This document shows positions 8,455-17,229 of a DNA stretch of 64,000 nucleotides, piece by piece; positions within the stretch are counted from its first letter, which is position 1, and each line of letters opens with the position of its first letter. This DNA comes from Sandaracinaceae bacterium (GTDB lineage Bacteria > Myxococcota_A > Polyangia > Polyangiales > JADJQN01). Made by a program: the position numbers and the translations under genes. Location of the stretch: contig JADJQN010000003.1 of the NCBI GenBank assembly GCA_016712745.1, forward strand, positions 434,001-498,000. Reading direction: 5' to 3'. The notes under the pieces are model-generated. The model made no database searches. It was not told the origin of the DNA and was given only the letters and a program-made list of their open reading frames with translations.

Positions 8455-9198
8455 TTAGCTAAGGCGAAAATCCGAGATTGGCTCAACACCGGCATCGGGA
8501 TCGGGTGCGCCCGGCACACGTTGCGTATCGATAAGCACCACAAGGCTTTCCGGATAGCCGAGCTGAGCAAGGTTGCAGTTCGCGGGCTCGTTGTCGAAAA
8601 ATGCAACGACCTCACCACTTCGACGCAAGGTCGGCAGCGCCGTGCGCTTGAACGCCTCGTCGGGAAGATTGGCGTCGGGCTTCAAGATCATTTCGATCCC
8701 TGCAACGCCCACCGGAAATCCTGAATCGCGCAGGCTTGCAACAGTGCCCGGCAACATCCCTGGAATATCCCGTCCCGTCATATAAACAATGGTTGCGCCT
8801 GCCGCGTGACACGCGTGCACGTACTCGGGGCCACCCTCCACCGGCGCATCGAAGCGCATATAGTCGTCGGCGAAAAAGCGATCGCGCCAATAGGCGGTGA
8901 TGTCGCGCACAACGTCGGCGTGCGTAATCCCCACTCCGCGAAGCGTGTCGCTCAGCAAGTAATCAACGACCTCGGGAGTGAGCGTCGCGAGCGCTGCGGC
9001 GACGTCGGGGTACTCAGCCCCGACTTCCTCGGCGTACTCCATCAGGATTTGCAAGGTGCGTGGACGGTTGTCGAAGAGCGTTGCGTCGAGATCGAAAACG
9101 ACCATGGGAGCACGCATCGTCTGGGGATCGAACGAAGCAACGCGATCGAGCACGCGCTGCAAAATGTCTATTTGATGAGGTAAGGGGGGCGGTCGCAC
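8455..9198 (-). CDS. HAD-superfamily hydrolase
   Basis: 247 residues, soluble. HAD motif I is VVFDLDATLFDNRP (nucleophile Asp and acid/base Asp), motif II is the Thr in IVYMTGRD, motif III is the Lys in ILKPDANLPDEAFK, and motif IV is FFDNEPANCN. The order and spacing suggest a phosphatase with a small cap inserted between motifs I and II, similar to the acid-phosphatase or plasmid-stabilisation-like HAD branches. The substrate is unknown. The start is a GTG at 9198. It lies 61 bases downstream of the phytochelatin-synthase homologue on the same strand and may be cotranscribed with it. Confidence 0.85.
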   Translation of the reverse strand: MRPPPLPHQIDILQRVLDRVASFDPQTMRAPMVVFDLDATLFDNRPRTLQILMEYAEEVGAEYPDVAAALATLTPEVVDYLLSDTLRGVGITHADVVRDITAYWRDRFFADDYMRFDAPVEGGPEYVHACHAAGATIVYMTGRDIPGMLPGTVASLRDSGFPVGVAGIEMILKPDANLPDEAFKRTALPTLRRSGEVVAFFDNEPANCNLAQLGYPESLVVLIDTQRVPGAPDPDAGVEPISDFRLS

Positions 9199-9259
9199 GG
9201 GCGTAACGTACCTGTCCTCTATCGCCGGATCAACGCTGCAAAGCGCTGTCGCAAAGGCG

Positions 9260-9949
9260 TCACTGGATTAGAAGAAGACCGCGTTTACGGCCGGTTCCTT
9301 GATCGGTGGTGTCCATCGCCTGGAAGAGACGCGCCGAACGCACAAGCCACGGGCGGAACCTCGCGTTTACGTCGAGCACGAGCACCAAGTCCTCGCCTTC
9401 CAGATAGCCGCCAACCGGCGAGTGATGTCCACCGCGGGTTCCAAACAATGGCCCCCGATCGAAATTGAGCACGTAGCGACGGTCTGGCTCGTTCGAGTGG
9501 CGCAAGTGCTCGCGGAACTGCGCGAGGTTCAGATTGCGCAGGACCGTCGCACGGCGATGAATGCGATTGCGAACCACCCCCGCTAAGTCGTCGAGCGTCA
9601 ATCCGCCAAAGCAGATCCCAGTGGCGCAGAGCTCTGTTCCCTCGAGGACCTGAGCGGGAGTTACCTCAGGCCGGCCAAGCGTGCGCCACACATCCGCAAG
9701 ACTCGTCGGTCCGCAGAAGGATCCGTTTGGCTGAAACGCAATGGGCGCGCGTTGGTACTGCGCCGCAACCGGTAGCGCAAACGCACGCTGCAGGAGCGCG
9801 GGGTTCTGAAACGTACTTTCCGTGCGAATAGAAACAACGTCGAGCTTCTCCGGGAAGATAAAGCGTCGCGCGGAGAAAACGAAGATGATCGCAGCGAGAA
9901 GAAATACGCCCAGGCAGCCAAGAGCAATCTTCTTCCCGCGCGTCATCAC
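9260..9949 (-). CDS. Membrane-anchored phytochelatin synthase family protein (papain-like)
   Basis: Residues 8-27 form one transmembrane helix (a signal anchor), placing the rest in the periplasm or on the surface. The soluble part follows phytochelatin synthase. NGSFCGPTSLADV holds the nucleophile Cys79, GGHHSPVGGYL holds the catalytic His175, and LVLVLDVNARFRPW holds the Asp193. FGGLTLDDLA and the ending TTDQGTGRKRGLLLI also fit. Bacterial members usually split glutathione into gamma-glutamylcysteine and glycine rather than making long phytochelatins. A role in thiol or metal handling is therefore an inference. The stop of the preceding CRTAC1-like gene is 7 bases before its start, implying cotranscription. 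C39-type peptidases share the fold but not this motif set. Confidence 0.85.
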   Translation of the reverse strand: MMTRGKKIALGCLGVFLLAAIIFVFSARRFIFPEKLDVVSIRTESTFQNPALLQRAFALPVAAQYQRAPIAFQPNGSFCGPTSLADVWRTLGRPEVTPAQVLEGTELCATGICFGGLTLDDLAGVVRNRIHRRATVLRNLNLAQFREHLRHSNEPDRRYVLNFDRGPLFGTRGGHHSPVGGYLEGEDLVLVLDVNARFRPWLVRSARLFQAMDTTDQGTGRKRGLLLIQ

Positions 9950-9956
9950 TTAGTTC

Positions 9957-12008
9957 TCAGGTACTTGGAGCGTCGATGTGAACGCCGTCGGTATAGTTGA
10001 TCGTGATGAACTGGTTCAATGCCACTTGCGCCGCGCTGTACGTGGCGAGCGTTCCGTCCGGCCAGCGCACGACGACCATATAGTCACACGAGAGCGTTCC
10101 AAGGCCGAAGTGCAACGTGCGCGAGTCGCTTGAGCTGTATGTGCCGCGACTCGACTTGAGCTCGCGTGAGATGGCGAATCCGTTGTAGACAACGCTTACA
10201 CGCGCACCAAAAGCGTCGCGCGTAACGTGCACGCCGTCGCCCACCAAGCGAACCTGCAGCCAAGAATTTCCAAGCGGAATGTCGTTGCGGAAAAGCTGAT
10301 TGATGTGGCCGGCGGAGCCGTTGCGCTCGCCGAGAAGGACATCTAGATCGCCGTCGTGATCGATGTCCGACCACGCGACACCCTGGCCTGTCGCTGAGGT
10401 GAGGAAGGCGGGCGAAGTGTTGATGCCCGAGCGCATGCCCACGCTCTCGAAGTTGCCGTTGGTCATCTGGTGCATGAGGCCGAAGAAGCCCTGCTGCTCC
10501 TCGTTCGTGTAAGCCGCCTGGTACTTCTTGTCGCGTGTGACAGCGAGATCGAGGAGACCGTCGTTGTCAAAGTCCACCATCGCAGCATCGATGTCGCCTT
10601 CGTTGAAGGGCAAGCCACGGGCCTCGGCGACGTTCACGAACGAATAACCACTCTCAGCGCCACCGTTCACGTAGAGCGACGTCGGGTCCGACCACTTGCG
10701 ACTGTAGTCGCTCGCGACGGGATGGGAAATGTTCGCGAGGAAGATGTCCAGGTCGCCGTCGTTATCAACATCTTCGCATTGCACGCCAAAGCCGTTGCCG
10801 CCCGTGTAGTTGCTTGCGTTGCGGCCGGGCTCACTGCTCGTGTCGACTCCGTTCATCATAAGCCAGGGATTGCCCTGAGCTTGGCTCGCGACGCCGCGGT
10901 CGACAGCGACGTTTTGGAAATTGCCTTCGCCATCGTTTTCCCAGAGCACATCGGGCGCGCCAACGTTCGAGACGCCGTACGTGGAGACAAAGATGTCGGT
11001 GTCGCCATCGTTGTCATAGTCGCACGCCACGCTGCCGTTACTAATGGTCTGCGTATTGAACGAAAGGTGCGACGTGACATTCATGAAGGTGCCATCGCCA
11101 CGGCCGAAGTAGAGATTATCTTGCGCCGCGTAGGAGGTGTGGCCGTTGCCCACGAACAAATCGAGGTGCGCATCGTTGTTGAAATCGGCGAAGACTGCGT
11201 TACCCGCGACGACGTTCCCGGCGGGTCCTTCGAGTCCCGAACTGGCGCGCACGGTGAAATGACCCGCACCGTCGTTGAGCAGAAGAACGTTTGCGCGGCC
11301 CGTGATCGGCGTGTCGAGACCACCGTAGCAGTCTTGGTCGCCATCATTGTCGACGTCGCCAAAGACGAAGAACGCAACCTGCACATCGCGCAGGCCCGAC
11401 TCATCGCTGAAATTCGTGAACGTTCCATCGCAATGGCCGAGGAAGACCAAGTGCTCGAACGGGATCATGTACGTGCCGCCCATGCCGTTGTCCGCCGTCC
11501 AGTTCGGATAAAGCGAATGCATGAATGCATCGTCGCAGCCGTCACCATTGATATCGGCCATGCCAATGCGACTGTGATCATTGAGCGGGATAAGTGCGGG
11601 GCGGGGACGACCTGCGTCCGCACTGCCTAAATCAGGCGCGCCGGCGTCAAAGCCTGCGTCGACCGCGCCTGCATCCACTTCGGCATCGAAGACGTCGGCG
11701 TCTGAAACCTCACCTGCATCGACCGCGCCGCCGTCGGTCGGTCCCGCGTCGGGTGGCGGATACATATAGTAGTTCTCGTCGGTGATGCCGCTCTCTTCTG
11801 ACACTTCAACGAAGAAGTTGTCGCCGAGCGTAGAAGCACGGGGCGTGGGGCAACTGGCTCCGAGGTCGGCGACTTGTGCATCACCGCCGCCATCGCTGTC
11901 GACGCCGAGATCGACGCCGCCGTCGACCATCTCTACGGGGTCGTCACCGCATGCTGCGACCAGAAGAGAAGCTACAACCATCGCCAACGCGTTGCGCAAA
12001 TGCATCAC
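9957..12008 (-). CDS. CRTAC1-family FG-GAP/VCBS lipoprotein with ASPIC/UnbV domain
   Basis: 683 residues. A lipobox (LLVAAC, Cys20) is followed by about 110 residues of Asp/Ala/Gly-rich linker. Then comes a series of FG-GAP/VCBS calcium-binding blade repeats of the form D-x-D-x-D-G-D-x-D (for example FGDVDNDGDQDCYG, FADFNNDAHLDLFVG, CDYDNDGDTDIFVS, CEDVDNDGDLDIFLA, WSDIDHDGDLDVLLG), which form an integrin-like propeller. The C-terminal 80 residues (VRLVGDGVHVTRDAFGARV to VVVRWPDGTLATYS) are an ASPIC/UnbV domain. Such proteins sit on the outer membrane and probably bind ligands or other surface polymers; no enzyme activity is evident. It heads a likely operon with the phytochelatin-synthase homologue and perhaps the HAD gene. 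Confidence 0.88.
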   Translation of the reverse strand: MMHLRNALAMVVASLLVAACGDDPVEMVDGGVDLGVDSDGGGDAQVADLGASCPTPRASTLGDNFFVEVSEESGITDENYYMYPPPDAGPTDGGAVDAGEVSDADVFDAEVDAGAVDAGFDAGAPDLGSADAGRPRPALIPLNDHSRIGMADINGDGCDDAFMHSLYPNWTADNGMGGTYMIPFEHLVFLGHCDGTFTNFSDESGLRDVQVAFFVFGDVDNDGDQDCYGGLDTPITGRANVLLLNDGAGHFTVRASSGLEGPAGNVVAGNAVFADFNNDAHLDLFVGNGHTSYAAQDNLYFGRGDGTFMNVTSHLSFNTQTISNGSVACDYDNDGDTDIFVSTYGVSNVGAPDVLWENDGEGNFQNVAVDRGVASQAQGNPWLMMNGVDTSSEPGRNASNYTGGNGFGVQCEDVDNDGDLDIFLANISHPVASDYSRKWSDPTSLYVNGGAESGYSFVNVAEARGLPFNEGDIDAAMVDFDNDGLLDLAVTRDKKYQAAYTNEEQQGFFGLMHQMTNGNFESVGMRSGINTSPAFLTSATGQGVAWSDIDHDGDLDVLLGERNGSAGHINQLFRNDIPLGNSWLQVRLVGDGVHVTRDAFGARVSVVYNGFAISRELKSSRGTYSSSDSRTLHFGLGTLSCDYMVVVRWPDGTLATYSAAQVALNQFITINYTDGVHIDAPST

Positions 12009-12202
12009 AATCCTCCAATAAGAGCGCGAACCTTAGCGCAGTTTTACATGGAGTGTACTTAAGGCGAATTGCCGTTGGATCTAAAGAGTTGCCGACTTAG
12101 GCCCGTGCCAAAACCACGACCGAGTAAGCGATCGCACGCGTGACGCCGGCGTTTTCGTACGAATGCTTTTGGTTGCCAGCGATTGATGGCACCGTCGTCC
12201 CC

Positions 12203-13444
12203 ATGGATTTTGATCTCAGCCCTGCGTCGAAGCGCTACGTGGACGAGGTTCGCGCGTTCATGCGGGCCGAGATCACGCCGATTGAGTCGCGCTATTGGAA
12301 CGAGACGCGCACCGCGAATCCCGATGGCAATTGGCGCGCGTGGCGTCGCCATTCGCTTCTCGATGAGTTGAAAGCACGCGCGCGAGCCGCGGGCCTTTGG
12401 AACCTCTTCGTTCCGGATGCGAAACGCGGCGCAGGCCTGACCACGCTGGAGTACGCCTCGGTTGCGGAAGAAACCGGTCGCAGCTTCCTGGCGCCGGAGG
12501 TTTTCAATTGCAGCGCGCCCGACTCCGGCAACATGGAAGTGCTGTGGCGCTACGGCAACGAGGCGCAACAGAAAGAGTGGCTAACGCCTCTTCTCGCAGG
12601 CGAGATTCGCTCTGCCTTCTGCATGACCGAACCCGACGTCGCTTCGTCTGATGCGACCAATATGCAGGCCACCGCGATCGTAGACGGTGACGAAATCGTC
12701 ATTCGCGGCAAAAAGTGGTGGGCTTCGGGCCTTGGCGATCCCAATACGCGTTTGTTGATTGTGATGGCACGCACGCCGAACGCGGAAGGCAGTCGGCATC
12801 AGCAACATTCGATGATCTTGGTTCCACTCGCGACCCAGGGCGTCGAAGTCGTGCGCATGCTCCCGGTGTACGGGCACTTCGACGCGCCGCATGGACATGG
12901 CGAAGTGCACTTTCATGATGTGCGCGTGCCGCTTCTGAACGTGATCGCGGGGCCTGGTCGAGGGTTCGAGATTGCGCAGGGGCGCCTTGGTCCGGGACGC
13001 ATTCACCATTGTATGCGCTGCATCGGCGCTGCGGAATCAGCTCTTGAGCTGATGATTGCGCGTGGCTCGTCGCGCACGGCCTTTGCAAAGCCAATCATCA
13101 ACTTGGGCGGTAATCGCGAGCGTGTCGCCAACGCGCGCATCGCTATCGATCAAGCCCGGCTCCTCACCCTCTACGCGGCGTGGAAACTCGACAAGCTTGG
13201 TCCCCTCGGCGCGATAAGCGAAATCTCGGCAATCAAAGTTGTCGCCCCCAACATGCTTCAGACGATTGTCGATGATGCGATACAAATTCACGGCGGCGCT
13301 GGGCTCTCGGACGACACGCCGCTCGCTGGATATTTTGCGCAAGCGCGCAGCCTTCGCCTTGCCGATGGGCCTGATGAAGTTCATCGCGGTTTGATCGCGC
13401 GCATCGAGCTCGCCAAGCGTGGCGCCACGCGCCCCGAAGAGTGA
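12203..13444 (+). CDS. Acyl-CoA dehydrogenase (ACAD10/11-like)
   Basis: Flavoenzyme of 413 residues that introduces the alpha-beta double bond into acyl-CoA and passes electrons to electron-transfer flavoprotein. Typical segments are FCMTEPDVASSDATNM and KKWWASGLGDP in the beta domain that holds FAD, LGPGRIHHCMRCIGAAESALEL at the start of the C-terminal helical domain, and DDAIQIHGGAGLSDDTPLAG. These features and the adjacent phosphotransferase point to the ACAD10/ACAD11 branch, which handles long-chain or 4-hydroxyacyl-CoAs. The frame is open from 12140, but the ATG at 12203 (MDFDLSPASKRY) matches the family N-terminus. Its stop overlaps the GTG start of the next gene by four bases, so the two are translationally coupled. 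Confidence 0.93.
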   Translation: MDFDLSPASKRYVDEVRAFMRAEITPIESRYWNETRTANPDGNWRAWRRHSLLDELKARARAAGLWNLFVPDAKRGAGLTTLEYASVAEETGRSFLAPEVFNCSAPDSGNMEVLWRYGNEAQQKEWLTPLLAGEIRSAFCMTEPDVASSDATNMQATAIVDGDEIVIRGKKWWASGLGDPNTRLLIVMARTPNAEGSRHQQHSMILVPLATQGVEVVRMLPVYGHFDAPHGHGEVHFHDVRVPLLNVIAGPGRGFEIAQGRLGPGRIHHCMRCIGAAESALELMIARGSSRTAFAKPIINLGGNRERVANARIAIDQARLLTLYAAWKLDKLGPLGAISEISAIKVVAPNMLQTIVDDAIQIHGGAGLSDDTPLAGYFAQARSLRLADGPDEVHRGLIARIELAKRGATRPEE

Positions 13445-14484
13445 CGCCCGTGCGAGCCGGCGAAGAGCTGGACGTTGAAGCAGTCACCCGATGGCTAAAG
13501 ACAATCGTTCCAGAGCTTGATGGACGACCAGACGTGACGCAGTACCAAGGTGGCGCGTCCAACTGGACGTATCGTTTGCAGTATCGTGATCACGATTGGG
13601 TATTGCGCCGGCCGCCCGCTGGGACGAAAGCCAAGTCCGCGCACGACATGACGCGCGAGTTCAAAATTCAAAGCGCGCTCAAGTCCGAGTACCCCGTGGT
13701 GCCGACCATGATCGGGTTGTGCCAAGACGCCAGCGTGATTGGCTGCGACTTCTACGTCATGGAACGCATCAACGGCACCATCCTTCGCCGCGAAGTGCCG
13801 CGCGATATGAACCTCAACAAGGATGATACGCGCAAGCTGTGTACGAACATGCTCGACAAGTTGATTGAGCTGCACCGCGTCGATCCGGCGCGCGTGGGCC
13901 TCGACGCGCTTGGCAAGGGTCCCGGCTATCCTACACGCCAAGTCACGGGGTGGTCGGAGCGCTACGAGAAGGCGCGAACCTGGAACGTGCCCTCGTATCG
14001 CTACGTGCGTGACTGGCTGCGGGAACACGCGCCCACGGATAGTGGGAGTTGCGTCATCCACAACGACTGGCGCTTCGACAACTTGGTGCTTGCTCCAGAA
14101 GATCCGACGCGCATCGTCGGCGTACTCGACTGGGAGCTTGCAACCATCGGTGATCCGCTCATGGACCTCGGCAGCGCCCTCGCCTACTGGGTAGAAGCCG
14201 ACGACCAACCCCTCATGCGCATGACTCGCCGCCAACCAACGCACTTGCCAGGCATGCGCAGGCGCTGCGAGGTCGTCGCGTACTACCTCGACCGCGCGGG
14301 ATTGAAGCCCGACAGCTTTACCTTCTACGAAGTCTTCGGCCTCTTTCGTCTAGCGGTCATCGCGCAGCAGATTTACTTCCGCTACTTCCACAAACAAACG
14401 CGCAACCCCGCATTCAAGAACTTCTGGATCCTCATCAACTACTTCAACTGGCGCTGCCGCTCCATTATCCGCAACGCACGCTGA
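13441..14484 (+). CDS. Aminoglycoside-phosphotransferase-like kinase (ACAD10/11 N-domain type)
   Basis: 347-residue protein kinase-fold phosphotransferase. ASNWTYRLQYRDHDWVLRRPP is the nucleotide-binding strand pair with the Lys/Arg region. VIHNDWRFDNLVL is the catalytic H-x-D-x4-N loop, and GVLDWELATIGDPLMDLGSALAYW is the metal-binding D-W-E segment followed by the invariant D-L. In animals the same domain is fused in front of the acyl-CoA dehydrogenase in ACAD10/11, where it phosphorylates 4-hydroxyacyl-CoA. Here the two activities are separate but overlapping genes, so lipid hydroxyl phosphorylation is likelier than antibiotic resistance. The start is a GTG at 13441 inside the previous stop (GTGA). 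It ends six bases before a large inverted repeat. Confidence 0.92.
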   Translation: MTPVRAGEELDVEAVTRWLKTIVPELDGRPDVTQYQGGASNWTYRLQYRDHDWVLRRPPAGTKAKSAHDMTREFKIQSALKSEYPVVPTMIGLCQDASVIGCDFYVMERINGTILRREVPRDMNLNKDDTRKLCTNMLDKLIELHRVDPARVGLDALGKGPGYPTRQVTGWSERYEKARTWNVPSYRYVRDWLREHAPTDSGSCVIHNDWRFDNLVLAPEDPTRIVGVLDWELATIGDPLMDLGSALAYWVEADDQPLMRMTRRQPTHLPGMRRRCEVVAYYLDRAGLKPDSFTFYEVFGLFRLAVIAQQIYFRYFHKQTRNPAFKNFWILINYFNWRCRSIIRNAR

Positions 14485-14489
14485 GTCTT

Positions 14490-14575
14490 GGGGACGATCG
14501 GTGAAATAGTGAAATAGCGTTCGTAGCAAAACGGCACTCGCGTTTTGCTATTTCACTATTTCACCGATCGTCCCC
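14490..14575. repeat. Large perfect inverted repeat filling a convergent gap (hairpin or REP/MITE-like element)
   Basis: Arms of 29 nt at 14490-14518 (ggggacgatcggtgaaatag and nine more) and 14547-14575 are exact reverse complements. Inside them, 14524-14533 pairs exactly with 14541-14550 around a seven-base loop. The four bases at 14547-14550 can pair with either of two partners, so two folds are exclusive at that point. The element occupies 86 of the 94 bases between two convergent stop codons. It may terminate transcripts from both sides or be a non-autonomous repeat. Confidence 0.9.
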
Positions 14576-14578
14576 GTC

Positions 14579-15007
14579 TTAGAACGCTGGCAGGGCGCGG
14601 AGTACTTCGACGAGGGCTTCGGTGCGGAAGGGTTTCGTCAGACAGGTGAACGCGCCGGCGAGCTTGGCGGCGCGGCGGGTTGCTTCGTTTTCGTCGCCGG
14701 TCATAAGCACAACGGAAATTTCGGGGCGCTGTTTGCGGATTGCCTTGGCGAGGTCAAGACCGGTCATGCCGGGCAAGCCCTCGTCGATGAGAACGAGGTC
14801 GACCGACCATTCCGCGATCAGAGCAAGCGCGCCATCGGCTGAGCTTGTTCCAACGACGCGATTGCCGTTGATGGTCAGCATGCGCGCGAGGCGCCACTGA
14901 AGGTCGGGATCGTCTTCGACGACGAGGACCGCACTCTCACGCGGGGCGACTTGCGCAATGGCGCGAGCGGCGTCAGCCAGTTTCTTGTGCGAGGTGTCTT
15001 TTGCCAT
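14579..15007 (-). CDS. Stand-alone response-regulator receiver domain
   Basis: 142 residues after choosing the ATG at 15007 (MAKDTSHKK), which has a good ribosome binding site (aaggga, five bases upstream); the open frame continues 39 codons further without signal. The receiver domain covers residues 28-142. VLVVEDDPDLQWRL carries the acidic pair, DLVLIDEGLPGMTGLDL the phospho-acceptor Asp, VVLMTGDE the conserved Thr, and CLTKPF the Lys. No DNA-binding or enzymatic output domain follows, so it should act through protein contacts, for example in a phosphorelay or on a kinase. There is no neighbouring histidine kinase. It is convergent with the phosphotransferase gene across the inverted repeat. 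Confidence 0.9.
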   Translation of the reverse strand: MAKDTSHKKLADAARAIAQVAPRESAVLVVEDDPDLQWRLARMLTINGNRVVGTSSADGALALIAEWSVDLVLIDEGLPGMTGLDLAKAIRKQRPEISVVLMTGDENEATRRAAKLAGAFTCLTKPFRTEALVEVLRALPAF

Positions 15008-15331
15008 GATCCCTTCGAGGTACTGCCTCGTTCGCGCCAGAGCGCGAGCGCTTACTATCCTAAGGCCTACCGTCTCAGAGTTCACAGGTCGGGCCCCCAA
15101 CCGCTTCCGACCGAGACAAGACAATCAGAACGTCTGGATAGTACGGCGGCATGATCAGCAAATCAACGAGCACTGAACAACTCCCTAGTCCTAACACCTA
15201 CATGGGCTAACTATTGAAGTGGCGTTCTTCTTCCATCGTTGTCGAACTTTGCTCAATCATTCAGAGAGTTCATTGCTGCCGCGCTGCGTCGTTTGACACC
15301 CGTTCCGATCGAATGAAAAGCTACCAACGCT
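15008..15331. other. Divergent intergenic region, no gene seen
   Basis: 324 bp between the receiver gene (minus) and the S55 protease gene (plus). It should hold the promoters of both. I could not identify a convincing pair of hexamers. TTGACA at 15293-15298 has only a poor -10 element (aaaagc at 15316) and lies so close to the start codon at 15332 that transcripts would be nearly leaderless. No repeats or RNA gene were seen. Confidence 0.4.
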
Positions 15332-17203
15332 TTGCGCGCCCGTCTTGCGATCGGAATTCTTCTACTCACCTTCGTCGTCACCGTGGGCGCGGTCGGCCAG
15401 GTCCGGACAACGACAATCGCCGTCGACGAAATCCGGCGCGGCATGCGCGGCTACGGCCTGACGGTCTTTCAAGGCGAAACCCCCGAACGCTTCGACGTCG
15501 AAGTGATCGATGTCCTACACAATTTTCGCCCCAGTCAAGATCTGATCCTGGTGCGCACCAATCATCCCGTACTCATGAACGCGCCGACGGTGGCAGGCAT
15601 GAGCGGAAGCCCTGTCTATATAGAGGGGCGTCTCGCTGGTGCGTACGCGTACGGCTGGCCCTTCGGACGCGACCCCGTGATCGGCGTCACACCCATCGCG
15701 AGCATGATGGCCGAGATGGCGCGCCCACTTCGTCGCGTGTGGAATAGCGCGCTTGCGCCCGCACCGACGCCGGCCGCGACAACGCCGCATGCACGCCTCG
15801 GCCGCGTACCCAACCACGAGAGCATGGCCGGCCTCGATCCCTATCGCGGCGAGTCACCACGCGACGCGTTCGCTGCCCTGCACGAACACGCCGAGCGTTT
15901 TGGCTACGCCCACAATGCGCACAGCGAGGTGGTGCGCGCGGCCACTCCGATTCTGCTCGGCGGGTTTGGCAATCGCGCGGCTGCGGAGCTCACAACATTG
16001 CTTGATCCGTTTGGTCTTGTTCCACTTCAAACGGGCGGCAGCAACACGCAAGCGCCGCCCGCGGGCTCGGCAACGCGCTTCATCGACGGGGGCGCCATCG
16101 CAGTCACACTTGTGCGTGGCGACATCAACGCGACGGCAGTTGGCACAGTCACGCACGTGGCTGGCAATCGCGTAATTGCGTTCGGGCATCCGATGTTGGG
16201 ATCGGGCGAAACGGGCCTGCCCACAGCGACGGCGCGCGTGCTGCATATTCTCGCGAGCCAGGAACGCTCATTCAAAATCGCCGAAGCGATTCGCCCTCTC
16301 GGCGCGCTCGTCAATGATCGCCAAGCGGCCATCGTCGTCGATAGCTCGCTTACCGCGCGCACCGTTCCACTGACCGTTCGCGTCCATGGTGTGGAGGGCG
16401 CACCGCGTACCGAGTGGCATATGCAGGTTGCAAACTACCGCAGCATCACGCCCGTGCTCATGTTGGCGATGCTCACGAATGCGATCGAATCGACGGCAGG
16501 CGACGACACGGACGTGATGTTCGAGGCGCGCTCCCGCGTCAGCATCGTCAACAAGCCCACCATCGATCTAACCGATTTTGGCTACACCTCCGGCAGCGCA
16601 GGTAGCGCGCGCTCGCTGTCACGCCTGCGACTCTTCAGTGTGCTTGAAGCGGTGTACGGCAATCCCTTCGAGGAATCGGAGATCAGCGGCCTCGAAATGG
16701 ATCTAACGCTGCGCTTCGAACGGGACGTCACGCAAATCGTTTCGGCGAGCGTCGCGGCAGACGAAGTGGATCCCGGTAGCACCGTGCAAGTCCACGTCAC
16801 GCTTCGCCCCTACAACGGTATGGAGCAGGTGCGCATCGTTCCTGTGGCGATTCCGATGCTGGCCGCCGGCACGGAAGTCGAAATTGTTTTGCAGCCCGGC
16901 AACGACGTTGCACTCGAGCAGCCAATCGCGCGCAGCCTCGACGACTTGCTAAGTATCGTGCAAACCGGACTGCCGTCGAGGTCCCTGGTGATCTCGACGC
17001 GTATGCCCTCGCGCGGACTGCGCTTCGAAGGGCGCGTGGTCAATAGCCTCCCCAACTCAGTCATGGACACGATGCAGCTCGCGAATGAAAGCAGCGGGCC
17101 GCAACCTTTCGTGACTCAAGAGCGATTGAGCGTGGATATCGGCCACGTTGTTTCTGGTTCTGCTCGTTTGCGTGTTCAAGTGCGCCGTACTCCCCGTCCA
17201 TAA
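15332..17203 (+). CDS. SpoIVB/S55-type serine peptidase domain protein, exported
   Basis: 623 residues. Residues 1-22 are a signal peptide or anchor (LAIGILLLTFVVTVGAVG). IRRGMRGYGLTVFQGETPERFDVEVIDVL, then AGMSGSPVYIEGRLAGAYAYGW with the putative nucleophile Ser, and GVTPIASM follow the SpoIVB peptidase S55 domain. GTVTHVAGNRVIAFGHPML is another conserved S55 segment. The last 200 residues are beta-rich and unrecognised. S55 domains outside spore formers are common in Myxococcota, with unknown substrates. The start is the TTG at 15332, because an in-frame stop lies at 15314-15316 and no ATG or GTG intervenes. An ATG at 15313 is in another frame, so a sequence error or frameshift is possible. 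Likely cotranscribed with the propeller gene 26 bases on. Confidence 0.8.
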   Translation: MRARLAIGILLLTFVVTVGAVGQVRTTTIAVDEIRRGMRGYGLTVFQGETPERFDVEVIDVLHNFRPSQDLILVRTNHPVLMNAPTVAGMSGSPVYIEGRLAGAYAYGWPFGRDPVIGVTPIASMMAEMARPLRRVWNSALAPAPTPAATTPHARLGRVPNHESMAGLDPYRGESPRDAFAALHEHAERFGYAHNAHSEVVRAATPILLGGFGNRAAAELTTLLDPFGLVPLQTGGSNTQAPPAGSATRFIDGGAIAVTLVRGDINATAVGTVTHVAGNRVIAFGHPMLGSGETGLPTATARVLHILASQERSFKIAEAIRPLGALVNDRQAAIVVDSSLTARTVPLTVRVHGVEGAPRTEWHMQVANYRSITPVLMLAMLTNAIESTAGDDTDVMFEARSRVSIVNKPTIDLTDFGYTSGSAGSARSLSRLRLFSVLEAVYGNPFEESEISGLEMDLTLRFERDVTQIVSASVAADEVDPGSTVQVHVTLRPYNGMEQVRIVPVAIPMLAAGTEVEIVLQPGNDVALEQPIARSLDDLLSIVQTGLPSRSLVISTRMPSRGLRFEGRVVNSLPNSVMDTMQLANESSGPQPFVTQERLSVDIGHVVSGSARLRVQVRRTPRP

Positions 17204-17229
17204 CTTCACTAAGCTTCGTGAGACCGTCG

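Noticed and set aside
10470..11630. 386-codon open frame on the plus strand opposite the CRTAC1-type gene
   Set aside because: It is the antisense shadow of D-x-D-G repeat codons. The product lacks any domain logic, while the minus-strand reading has clear FG-GAP repeats and an ASPIC/UnbV domain.
13441..14484. Aminoglycoside resistance gene
   Set aside because: The kinase fold fits, but the overlap with an acyl-CoA dehydrogenase gene points to the ACAD10/11 pathway.
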